From Malania oleifera (taxonomy: Eukaryota > Streptophyta > Magnoliopsida > Santalales > Ximeniaceae): a stretch of DNA of 64,000 nucleotides. The stretch spans positions 31,174,214 through 31,238,213 of the forward strand of contig NC_080417.1 in assembly GCF_029873635.1 (NCBI RefSeq). Reading direction: 5' to 3'. Below the pieces are notes generated by a model. That model made no database searches. It had not been told where the DNA came from and saw only the letters and a list, made by a program, of their open reading frames with translations. Of this stretch, positions 22,555 to 32,720 are shown piece after piece. The stretch's first letter is position 1, and every line of letters begins with the position of its first letter. The translations under genes and the position numbers were made by a program.

Positions 22555-23621
22555 GTAAGTAAATTTTGATTATGTTAGTTTCTTTTTATTTTAAATTCAT
22601 ACCCGAGTTATTTTGTACGTAAATTTTAATTATATTAATTAGTTCCACAAAATTTCCATGAGTTTATTTTTACGCATATTTAATTATACCAGTTCTATCT
22701 TTAATATACTTGCATCTATTTTTGGGTTAAGAAATGTTCCAATCCCCTCGAGTAAATTTTCAGCATTTCTTTCTATTCAAAAATAAAATTATATATATTT
22801 TTAACACAAAAATTGTGTGGCATGAGTTTATTTCTATGTTGCATTTTTTATAAAAATATGAGTAAAGATGAGATTTTTAGGATATTATTTTAAATTGCAT
22901 AAATTATAATAAGATGATTTTAAAACCCCTTATGGCAACGAAAGTTCAAAGTTACAGATGCTCGGTACCGCAGCTTAAAGTTTATACGGATCATAGTGCA
23001 CCCACACTGTTTACAGAGTGGTTATTTATGTTAGTGGATTTCTCCGGAGTGCACACCTGGTTCCGGACCAAGACTTAATAAGGAAAATCTCACTTAAAGT
23101 TTATGTACGTTGATTTAGTTTGGTCGGCCAGCCAGCTAAGTCTAGTCTTCGGACCGCACAACCCAGTCATGGGGGTAAACATGACTTACGGCAAACAGGC
23201 CTAAGGGTGGTTTTTATAATATATGTTTATACATATTTAATTACGTATACAAGTTACTGATGATTTGAAAGAAAAGTATAAGTTTACGTGAAAAGGATCA
23301 TTCTGGTGCTTAAATGACGATCTAAGGAAAACGTATAAGGAAAAGTATATGTATGTTTATCATTAAATGTTTTTACAGTTTTAAAGTTAAAAGTTTAATT
23401 TAGCAGTTATAATATATGATTATAAAAATTTACTGTTGAAATTGATGACAAAATTTTTATGCAGAAAATTTTAAATTTATATTTATTCTAAAAGCAGTCT
23501 TGAAGTTATAGTATTAAATATTGTTTTACAAAATTCTTTAAAAGCTCATTTTAGCCACACACTAATAATAATCTTATTTACTTATTGAGCGTCGTCTCAC
23601 CCCAATCATTTTTTATTTCAG
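22555..23621 (+). other. Putative intron inside the LTR
   Basis: Donor AAG/GTAAGT (22555) and acceptor TTTTTTATTTCAG ending at 23621, about 1,067 nt. The acceptor follows CCACACACT...TTATTGAGCGTCGTCTCACCCC. Confidence 0.45.
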
Positions 23622-26344
23622 ATAACTTTGAAGGACATGTCAGAAATCAGGCTTAGCAAGCATGCGGGTGGGGATTAGAAAAATAAAGATTTATTAGAAA
23701 TATTAGTATGGTTTCAGATATTTATATTTGTGCAATTTTTCTTCTTTTGAAATAAATGATTGTAATATGGAATATTAGTGCTCTGGTTTAATAAAAATTT
23801 AGTTTATTTGCTTCCGCTGTAAATTAGTAGTAAAAAGTTAATATCTCAGGCCCCTCGAGGTCGGGGTGTTACACAATAAGCTCATCAAGTGTGACTTTAG
23901 TTAAATCCTTTACTTCCTCAATGACGGATGATTTAGCATGCCATGACTCGGGTAAAGATCGGAGAACTTTTTGAACATTCTCCTCCATAGAATAAATTCT
24001 ACCAAGTGCTTTTAGACCATTTGTGATGTGTGTGAACCGAGTCAACATGGATGTGATAGATTCTCCTTCATCCATTTTAAACATTTCATATTCATTAACT
24101 AGCATATAAATTTTGGACTTCTTAACTTGTGAAGTACCTTCATATGTAACTTCAAGTTTATCCCAAATTTCTTTACCGGTTTCACACCCACAAATTTGAT
24201 TATATTCATTATCACTAAGTAAAGGAATTTTTTGGTTTTAAAGTTAAGCTCAACTCACCTTGTTTCAGTGTCCACAACTCCTCAAGTTGTTTTGGTTCAC
24301 CTTTGACATTTTTGAACTCATAATCTCCCTTCGAGATAACCTGCCACATTTTGAGATCGTGTGCTTGGATGAAGGTTGTCATTCGATTTTTCCAAGCCGA
24401 GTAGTTGGAGTCGTTGAACAATGGTGGTTTGGTCACAGATTGTTCTTGCGAGAGGTGCCCACCTAATACTCCATTTGATCTTTACGCTTTGGATTTTACT
24501 CAAAAAAATGCAAGCGCCTCACTCTGATACCAATTGTTAATGTGGTGGTATGCTTGGATACCACTTGTCGACTCGACATTATAGATTCAGAGAGGGAGGG
24601 GGGGGTGAATGGACTCTTTTTGCGTATATATAAATTTTCTACAAAATAAAACTCTTGGCATGATTTTTAGCAATTAAATCACAATATATGAAATTTAAAT
24701 CATGCACAAGAAAAATAATAAAGAGTATAGGGAGAGAAGATCAACACCGGTATTTTTACATGGTTTGGTACCAAGCCAACATCCACACCTTGATACCAAC
24801 TCAAGGATTCCACCATATGATCTCCTTCACTGGTGGAGAAGCCTTACACTCAGGAACAAATCTCTACACTTGGGAACAAATCCCTACCTCGCTCATAAAG
24901 AGCCTTCACCAAATGATTCACAAAGAACCTTTTACAAGATGATGAAAATACAAAGAGATGCTCCTGAAATGATCTAATATTGAATACAAATCAAATCTCA
25001 CACTATTCTCTCAAGGAATGATTCACACAAGGTTAGTGAGCAAGAGAGAATGAGCACTTGTGATGAATAACTAAAATGCAAAGTGCAAAGTACTTAGATT
25101 TTGGTATTCAAAAGATATATTTCACAAAAATGATCAAAACCAATACTATATAAGTTTAAGAACTTGTATTTATAGCCAAAACCACGAGCTAGTCGTTATT
25201 AGACTGTTGGTAATAAATCCCAAAAGAAACTAGTTGTTTTCTAGCCATTGGGGACTGAATCCCGACATCACTTATCGATTATTGACCCCCACTCATCGAC
25301 TAGTGGCCCCTACTCATCGACTAGTGACCCGCATTTGTCAACTAATAACACTTTGCCAGCAATCGTTAACATTCTACCTAGATTCGTCAATGAGTTGCAC
25401 CCAATCGTCGGTGAGTACCCCAAATCAGAAAAAGTCATCAACATGAAAGTTGTGAGATTTTTTTTCTTAACTTTCCATAGTCACCAAGATCGTCCTTTTT
25501 AGGTTTTTCTAGAAAAAGTTTTGCCCCAAATATCGAAAAGTGTTCAAGAAATTTGATAGCTGCATAACTGAAATTTTAAGCCCAACTAGGACCAATTTTG
25601 TAAAGTATTATAACACTAATATAATTTAAAACTTGTCCTTATGAAATTTATTTTGAATATAAGATATCTTATTTATGAAAACATGTTTGAGAGCTCATTT
25701 TGATATCTTATATGCTAATTATGTCCTTTATAAAAGTATACTTGACTTTCTTGACGCTTTAGGACATAAAACGTGTTTTGTCAAACCTAGGACTAAGTAT
25801 GAAAAAGTTTATAAAACCAAGATGTTGAAAAATTATCCCTTTGAAAAACATATTTTGAGTTTAGGATTCTTTTGAAAAACTCTTTAATTTAACTTTAAAA
25901 ACTATGTATGTTAAGTTTGTGACGTTGTGAAATCCTATAAACTCATGTGTCTTAGTATGCATGTGCATTTGCTCAACTCTTACTCAGAAATCATGTATGA
26001 AACAAAACCGCAAGAGTTATAAAGTGTTTCTACCTCACACAGCCCATATTACATATAATTCAACATAAAGCTTCCGTTAGTTGTGCTTGAGTCCTTTCCG
26101 AGTGAGTGTCCTTTTGATCCTTCCTACTCAATGTCAACTCGGTCTGATCTTTGCCTTTGATCTTATACTTCGTGAATGTGTCACTTGTACCTGTATTAAA
26201 CTTAATCTGCAAAGATAGGAAAACATTAGGAACCACAAATAGGTTAATATCATCAAAACATAATGATGTAGCCACCCAAAGATTATAGTAACCTGGAAAA
26301 AATTAATTAATTCTTATTAAATTAAAATAATTAAATAAATAATA

Positions 26345-26379
<35 letters not shown>

Positions 26380-26448
26380 TAAAGGATAAAACTTATTCTT
26401 CCTGAGGATTGAATTACAATCCAGAGGCAGAACCCCCCCAACATTTAG

Positions 26449-26450
<2 letters not shown>

Positions 26451-26518
<68 letters not shown>
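26451..26518. repeat. (CT)n microsatellite
   Basis: About 34 uninterrupted CT units in the leader part of the solo LTR. Confidence 0.9.
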
Positions 26519-26524
<6 letters not shown>

Positions 26525-26819
26525 CTTTTTCTCCCTCTCTTCTCAATTTCTTCCTCGATTCTTGGCCGATTGAAGAACGAAAAATATCATTGGGTTCCTA
26601 TCTCAACCACTAACATTTTAACTGGAGTATATTTTTGATTAGGGCATCGTAGGCACCACTCCTCGGATAAGGCAAACCCACTCTTTTTCTTCAATTTGTC
26701 CCCAATATTTAGCCAAATTGACGATCGAATACAACCATAGGGTCCTGACTTCGATCTTTAGCAAGTTAATCGGAGCTGATTTGTGGTTTGGGGATCCTAG
26801 GTACCACTCCTAGGGAAAG

Positions 26820-28169
26820 GTAAGGGGAATAAATTATGTAAGGAATTTTTATAATTTAACTGATTAAATTGTAATATGAAATTACAAGAATTATATACAT
26901 GTTTTTTCTAAATATTCTGGCATATGTAAATTGGATTTTGGATTATTATTATTATTATTATTAGGAGTTAATTAAATTCGTGATTGTGAGCCTAGAGATT
27001 TTTATAATAATTGTTATTTTAAAGTTGAACTGATTGAATTAAAGTATTTGATTCTTAGATTATTGTAGTAGATTTTCTGAATGATTTGATCGATTAAAAT
27101 TATTGGTTTGATTTATTATATGTATTTTGTAAAGAAATAAAGTGAGTAGGGTTGACCATCTCAGTTTAGTAAATTATGGTTTAATGTTTAAATCGCGTGG
27201 CATGAGAATAACATTTTATAATTAAACTAATTGTAATTGCTGTGGGTTATGAACATATATGTGCGTGTGAGGTTTATTCGTGAAAGCTCTGTGTGATGTG
27301 AAAGTCCTTGTGTGGGCCACGTACTAAGAAGTACGTAGTGAAAGTCTCTGTGTGGGCCACGTACTAAGAAGTACGCAATGAAAGTCCCTGTGTGGGCCAC
27401 ATACTGAGAAGTACATAGTAAATGTCCTTGTATAAGCCACGTACTGAGAACGATGGAAAGGGATGCTTAGTACGCAGTGAGGAGGTTGGAAAGTAAAAGC
27501 ATGATGTAGAGATGTGCATTTCAATTATGGATATGCGCGCATGAATGTGAATTAAATGTATGGTAATTATGATGTGATGTGGTAGACATGTATGCAGATT
27601 TTGTGGTATGATTGATATTGAATGTGTGTGGGTTCTAGTTGGCAAATGAAAGTTAATTATAGCAAAGTATTAAATGTAATTTTATACTGTGATATTATAT
27701 ATGATTGAAGCGAGGTAAACTCTCCACCCAAGGGCTTGCTGAGTAAGGCGAGTGCCCCGATAGGTATCAGTTGTAGCTGCACTTAAGCTAAATGGGCAAA
27801 GTTACATAAGGTATCAGAGCAAAGGGGCGTTGCATGTATGGGTGTGTAAACTCCCCAATCTTTGGGAAACTCTCACTGTAAATAATAGTGTATGTGAATT
27901 GAATGCATTGTGATTGTGGATATGTTGTGGTGTGATCTGTGATGGTGGATGTACTATGGTAATACATGTGATATATGTGTATGCGGATTTCTATGTTATG
28001 GATAATAATGTATGTGTGAGTATAGTCTATAAATGCATTAATAGTTGTTGTTGTTGATTAACAAATGGTTATATTTTTTATACACTAAACTCATAGGCCA
28101 CACACTTATGATAATTTATTTCCACTTACTGAGAGGTGTCTCACCCCATCATTATCAAATATTTTTCAG
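26820..28169 (+). other. Putative intron inside the LTR
   Basis: Donor AAAG/GTAAGG (26820) and acceptor ATATTTTTCAG ending at 28169, after CCACACACTTATGATAAT and CTTACTGAGAGGTGTCTCAC. No clear TATAAATA was found upstream in this copy. Confidence 0.4.
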
Positions 28170-28687
28170 ATGCCCTGTGGAGTATGACATGAATCAGAGT
28201 AGCGCAGTGAAAGCGTGGGTGGGATTAGAAATAGTAGTTTAGATTAATTATTAAATTTATTATTTGTGGTTTATATTAGAATTTCCAAGGATGTATTTAA
28301 TTTTTTTATTGGGGATATTCTTGTAATAAAAGGTTTTTAGTACTCTGGTATATGAATATGGAGATCTTCCCCTGTTTTTTTTATATGGTATTAGAGATTT
28401 ATTTTAAATAACACTCGGGACCCCAGTTTCGGGTTTGGGGTGTTACAAAGCTAAAATCACCACTACTATAAAAGGGGCACCCCGAGAGAAGGTAAGCATC
28501 TTATTCTCTTCATTCTCATCCATTTTTCTTTATTGTTGCGATCTAGACCTCCCTCGATTCCTAACTTAAGCATCGGAGTGATGCCTCGGAGTACACCCTG
28601 GGTCCTCCAAGCTATACTTGCTTGATTCCTTTCAGGTGATTGCCATCGAAGGTCAATCCCCTTGAAACCATTCAATTTTTGGTAGCA

Positions 28688-28785
28688 AGATTGACTATTT
28701 TAGAATAAGGATAAAAGACACTGTTTTAAAATTTTCAGAAGTCTTTTTTGAAGTTTCAAAAGTTCCAAAGACCTCCTTTGATGTT
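28688..28785 (+). repeat. Truncated array spacer 6
   Basis: Starts like the other spacers (GACTATTTTAGAATAAGG) and stops at TTTGATGTT where the next gypsy LTR begins. The remainder of the array is not found on the far side of that element. Confidence 0.7.
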
Positions 28786-29077
28786 TGTAAGGACCCGACC
28801 CGAGAATTTTGGATTTAAAAATGAGAAAAGGGGAAGGAAATTAAAAAGGAGAAAAATAGCAGGGCTCGTCGACGAGGTTCCTTCTCTTGTAGACGAAGTC
28901 CCTTTTTCAGCTTGTCGACAAAATTCAGAGGTTTGTCGACGAGTGAATACCGAGAAATTTTTGGAATTCTGAAATCTCAGGCATGTTAACGAGGCCACGC
29001 CGTCGTCGACGAACGCCCTTCTTCTACTCGTCAACAAGTGCTCCACTTCGTCGACGAGTCTGGTCGGGTCAAAGGTT

Positions 29078-29085
29078 TATAAATA
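29078..29085 (+). promoter_or_regulatory. LTR TATA box
   Basis: TATAAATA after the GTCGACGA cluster and 211 nt before the GTAAGG donor at 29289. Confidence 0.6.
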
Positions 29086-29288
29086 TCCTATTCACTTGCT
29101 TAGTTGCTAAGAAATAAAAAATTCTCTCTCTCTAGAATTTGAAGGAGACTCTCTCTCTAAGGTTTCGGGCCGTTTGTTACCCGAATAAATGATCAAACAT
29201 TGCTATGTGGATCAAAAGGAGAATCTCTACAGTTATCGCGGATCAAATCTTCGTTTTAAGGATTTTTGGGTTTTGTTCCAAAATCGAG

Positions 29289-30273
29289 GTAAGGGTCTGA
29301 ATTCGTTTTCGGTTCGATAGATCTGTAGTGGTTGGGATTATATTGAAGTATTGTTCTTCGTTTTTTAGGTTTTGGGGATCTCGTGTTGTTGTTTTGGATC
29401 GATTAAGTTTGTGTTTTGGGATAAGATAAGGGGTTTCTATTTATATCAATTATTTTGTAATCTGAATTGGTAAAACTATGGTTTATGATTATACGAATGT
29501 TTTGGTTACTTATTTGGGAAAATCTATAGGGTGAAATTATGGGATTTTCAGATTACAGTTTTTGGGAAAAATTGGAGATTTTGGGTATCATCTCTGTTTT
29601 GGTTGTAAAATCGTATATTTGGTTAAATGGTAATATAGAGATGACCGTACCTTTAATTATGTTAAAATGTATTTTCGAATTATATTTATAAGATTATTTG
29701 TATACCCAAATAAGTGTGGAATGAACTATTGTATTGAATGATGTGTTTTGTGAAAAAGAGTGCTAGTTAACTACTGTAGGCTGTGAGTTGTTGAAATGAG
29801 ATATAGAAACGGGAGTTCCAAATTGTTCTAGGTTTTGTGAAAATGCCGAGTTAGAATTAGCTCGAATGCTGAGGATAATCGAAGCATGTCGGCTTATCCC
29901 CAAAGAATGAGATGTGGAGGCGAGTCAGAATAATACCGTAGGCGAAGAGTGTGAAATATCACTTTCTATATTGGTTGATCACTGAAGGGTGTGGGTTCAC
30001 CAGGTTAGCGCAGGTACAATGTCATGGAAGCTTATGCTATGACAGGTTATCGGGGGTGCTGTGTAATGCGGTCGGCTTAGGCCAAAAAGTGTGACGACAC
30101 TAAATAGATTTATCGTGTTTTATGAGATATACTGGAACTGTATTGTGAAAATATTGGAATTGTGAAATGTTTATGTTTTACTGTTGAAATGACACTTATG
30201 TGCCACACACTGATATAACCTGATTCTCCCTTACTGAGAAGTGTCTCACCCCTATCATACAAATATTTTTCAG
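29289..30273 (+). other. Putative intron inside the 5' LTR
   Basis: Donor CGAG/GTAAGG at 29289; acceptor AAATATTTTTCAG ending at 30273, preceded by GCCACACACTGATATAAC and CTTACTGAGAAGTGTCTCAC. As this is the promoter-bearing LTR of an element with internal sequence, the splice would shorten the gag-pol leader by about 1 kb. Confidence 0.45.
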
Positions 30274-30666
30274 GTCCTTCGAGTACCCGACACTAGAGTC
30301 CTAGCGTTTTAGGAGCGTGGTGGTTGGTTAACATTGTCTAAGTACTTGTATAAGTACTGATCTTTAGCCGAGTTGTCATTTTTGGCTTATGTAGGTGCCT
30401 GGGGTTATGTTTTGTATTATGGGACTAGATCCTAGTTTTTGTATAGACTCTGGTATGGTATGATGGTATGGTATGAAATGAATGTAATAGATTGAATATT
30501 TTCGCTGCGTATATTATGTGTGTGATTATGTATGGGGTATACGTGAACCCTACGGGGTCAGACCCTTATATTGTGTAGTATCATGGATGATAATATGATA
30601 CAGGGACATGTTACGTTACTAAACCATACCTTGGGGCCCATTTTCGGGTCTAGGGCGTGACAGCTT

Positions 30667-30678
30667 GGTATCAGAACT
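30667..30678 (+). other. Primer-binding site (initiator tRNA-Met)
   Basis: TGGTATCAGAAC four bases after the LTR end; matches the 3' end complement of plant initiator tRNA-Met except the final base. Confidence 0.8.
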
Positions 30679-30992
30679 AACCAGGTTGTTAGGTCTTATA
30701 GACTTAGTTAGACATGATTATGTGAACATACTAGAGTATAGAATGTAGAGAATGGGTAGAGTAGGTCGAGGGTTGTCTTGTAGCTAGGTAGGGATTTATT
30801 GATGAAATTTTGTGTTTTTCATAGAATGACGATTTTAGTAAAATCACAACAAACCACTGATGGTTTCGTGTCGGTGCGGTGGAGCATACCTGGACCTGAG
30901 AGTCTTGAAGTTAACATGATTATCCTGCAATGATTGTGTTAATTGTGTTATGATATAGGAATGCTGATCTATTCCTATCCTATTTTTTCAGA

Positions 30993-31968
30993 ATGGAACC
31001 CAAGGATATCAACTGGGATAGTAGCTTGGAGGGGACTGCGAGTGAAGGGTCTCCTTTCGTGCCTTTGGGTTTGACTAGGCAGATTATGTGAGAAATCGGT
31101 TGAAGTGTTAGGGGACGTGAGCATACGCCTACAGCTGTGGGTTGCACCATTGAGAAGTTCACTCGCATGCATCCTCTGACATTTACCGGAGGATCCGATT
31201 CGTTTGTGGTGGAGAACTGGGTGCAAAAGAGAGAAAAGATACTAAAAGTTTTGCACTGCACCAATGAATAGAAAATTCTCTACGCTACGTTTCAGCTGGC
31301 TGGAGAAGCTGAGAGATGGTGGATGTCTGTAAGTCTGCTGGAATAGTAGAGGGCCAGTCCATCAGGGATGATGTCGAGCTACTTTAAGGAGGTATTTTTC
31401 GAGAGATACTTCCTGGCCTCCATTCGTGATGCGAAGGCAGACGAGTTCTCAAATCTGACTTAGGGGACCTTGATAGTGCAGAGTTACACAGTTACATTGA
31501 GCTGTCTTGCTTTGTGCCGTGTATGATCTTGAGCGAGTACGAAAAGAATCGGAGGTTTGAGAAGGGTCTGAGAAAAGATATCTGTAGGCTGGTGGGAATG
31601 CTGCAGATTCAGGAGTTTCCTATTCTGGTGGATAAAGTTGTCGTGGTTGAGGCTGGTCTCCTGGAGGATGAGGTGGTACAGGATCAGAAGAAGAGGTCAA
31701 TGTCTTCTAGTTCTCAGACTGGTTCTCATCAGGGGCACTGGAAGAAGAGGAACTACAGTTTGGATAATCATTAGGGTACAGAACCATGGGGTCTATAGGG
31801 GAACCGACCTCACAAGCATTGTACCAGGTGCAACAGATGGCATGATGGAGAATGCCAGTCGTTTGGGGGCAACTGTTACTGCTATGGCAAATCAGGCCAC
31901 AAGATCCAGGATTGTTGTACACAGATGAACGATACACCTACATCGAGTTAGAATAGAGGAAATAATCA
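30993..31968 (+). pseudogene. Ty3/gypsy element B gag, broken
   Basis: The ATG at 30993 follows a splice-acceptor-like TATTTTTTCAG/A. The conceptual product has the Tekay/Del-type gag order: GCTIEKFTRMHPLTFTGG, ATFQLAGEAERWW, FFERYFLASIRDAKADEF, then MILSEYEKNRRFEKGLRKDI (from 31514) and a zinc-knuckle segment (about 31850-31920) whose Cys spacing is altered (CYCYGKSGHKIQDC). Stops occur early (codons near 31087 and 31099) and the frame shifts several times, so no capsid protein can be made. Confidence 0.75.
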
Positions 31969-32004
31969 GGTGTCTTGGGAAAACTTTCAGGGAAACACAA
32001 TTCA

Positions 32005-32720
32005 TGCGAGAGTGTACTCGCTTACTCCAGCTGATGCAAAGCATGCTAGCAATGTGGTGATAGGTACCATGTTACCACTTTCAAATAAAGTTGTTGTCTT
32101 ATTCGATTTAGGAGCAACCCACTCATTTATATTTGCAAACTTTGTGAAACTGTGTGGGGTTGAAACACAAGTGATGGATGAGGGGTTGTCTATGGCTACA
32201 CCATCTGCTACCGGTGTGGAGAACCAGGAATATGGCTCCAGCCAGGGTTTTTGCTCAAACGTCGCATGATGCCGAGATAGCTAGCTACGTGGTGACAGGT
32301 ACGGTTAATATGTTTTTGTTTAAAATTATTGCATTATTTAACCCAAGGGCTACTCACTCGTTTGTATATATAGGGTGTGTTAAATTGTGTAGGGCTAAAA
32401 CACAATCACTAGATGTTGAATTATTAGTGGCTACACCGACCGGGTCAACGGTGAGGTGTAGTAGGATGCTCCGTGGTTGTCCAGTTGATGTTTAGGGGAG
32501 AATTCTATCTACTGATTTGGTGGTGCTGGACATGCATGGGTTTGATATCATTTTCGGCATGGATTGGCTAGCATCTAACTTTACCATTATAGATTGTTGT
32601 GCGATAGAAGTGATATTCAAACCTCCACGAAGACCAAAATTCAGTTTTACAGGGTCATGAGTGCAATCTTTACCTCAGTTAGTTTTGGCTATTCAGGCGA
32701 GGAAACTACTTCAGAGTGGT
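32005..32720 (+). pseudogene. Ty3/gypsy element B protease region, tandemly duplicated and inactive
   Basis: Two protease N-terminal regions follow each other. Copy 1 (about 32005-32210) has ARVYSLTPADAK ... VVLFDLGATHSFI ... VKLCGVE. Copy 2 (about 32241-32444) has ARVFAQTSHDAEIA ... IALFNPRATHSFV ... VKLCRAK and leads into the usual LDMHGFDIIFGMDWLAS linker. The catalytic D-S/T-G triad is DLG in copy 1 and NPR in copy 2, so neither can be active. The copies differ far more than a fresh tandem duplication would, pointing to recombination between related elements. Confidence 0.7.

Larger units (their letters stand above)
21500..23873 (+). mobile_element. Solo Ty3/gypsy LTR inserted in copia gag
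   Basis: TGTGATGACCC...GGGGTGTTACA, 2,374 bp, flanked by perfect CAATA duplications (21495-21499, 23874-23878). It carries GTGTGGGGCCCACATGAG motifs (about 21840-22020), TATAAATA at 22373-22380, and the conserved late block ending ATTTCAG at 23621. An (AT)n run sits at its left edge. Confidence 0.9.
20330..24481 (-). pseudogene. Copia gag polyprotein, interrupted by a solo LTR
   Basis: Minus-strand order: VTKPPLFNDSNYSAWKNRM (24436 down), the entry to the gag/UBN2 region; MDEGESITSMLTRFTHI and LRSLPESWHAKSSVIEE (24105-23869); then, after the solo LTR 21500-23873, GPLMTYELKK and a 267-codon stretch (21486-20683) with the zinc knuckle CYNCKKVGHVIKNC and a long Glu/Lys coiled coil. A second, damaged knuckle (LYYEGKGHIRYFC) lies at 20445-20636. 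The reading frame is continuous across the LTR insertion site (DELI/GPLM), so gag was intact there when hit. A stop lies just before the N-terminal block and there are frameshifts, so the gene is dead now. Confidence 0.8.
26285..28447 (+). mobile_element. Solo Ty3/gypsy LTR inserted in copia 5' LTR
   Basis: TATAGTAACC (probably decayed TG start) ... GGGTGTTACA, 2,163 bp, with near-matching flanks AAGAT (26280-26284) and AAGCT (28448-28452). It contains (AT)n and (CT)n tracts, the short repeated phrase GTGTGGGCCACGTACT(A/G)AGAA four times (27310-27450), and the conserved late block with acceptor at 28169. Confidence 0.75.
17641..28456 (-). mobile_element. Ty1/copia element with gag but no recognisable pol
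   Basis: On the minus strand the order is 5' LTR (24535-28456, interrupted), primer-binding site TGGTATCAGAG (24532 down to 24522), gag, non-coding remains, 3' LTR (17641-19290). Without its two nested solo LTRs the element is about 6.27 kb with an internal region of about 2.9 kb, in which only gag is recognisable. The ends carry an imperfect target duplication TCACT/TCACC. The gag type (Lys/Glu-rich coiled coil after a zinc knuckle, and a CATCATCAAAAA...GGGAAGAT polypurine region at the 3' LTR) is that of SIRE-like copia elements. Confidence 0.8.
24535..28456 (-). mobile_element. 5' LTR of the copia element, split by a solo LTR
   Basis: LTR parts 24535-26284 and 28453-28456 (net about 1,754 bp). 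The end CTAAAA is a decayed CTAACA. Adjacent on the gag side is the initiator-tRNA-Met primer-binding site. Confidence 0.75.
17488..28687 (+). mobile_element. Tat-type LTR T6, split by the copia element
   Basis: Left half 17488-17640 and right half 28462-28687 of one LTR. The target site is duplicated as TCACT (17636-17640) and TCACC (28457-28461). The right half retains ACTATAAAAGGGGCACCCC and ends TTTTTGGTAGCA. Confidence 0.75.
28786..30662 (+). mobile_element. 5' LTR of Ty3/gypsy element B
   Basis: TGTAAGGACCCGACCC...CTAGGGCGTGACA, 1,877 bp, followed by the primer-binding site TGGTATCAGAAC (30667-30678). GTCGACGA palindromes cluster at 28865-29060 before TATAAATA (29078-29085). Confidence 0.85.

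Noticed and set aside
24522-24532. Possible tRNA gene fragments at CTCTGATACCA-type sequences
   Set aside because: These are retrotransposon primer-binding sites complementary to a tRNA 3' end; no cloverleaf is present. No tRNA, rRNA or CRISPR array was found in the window.
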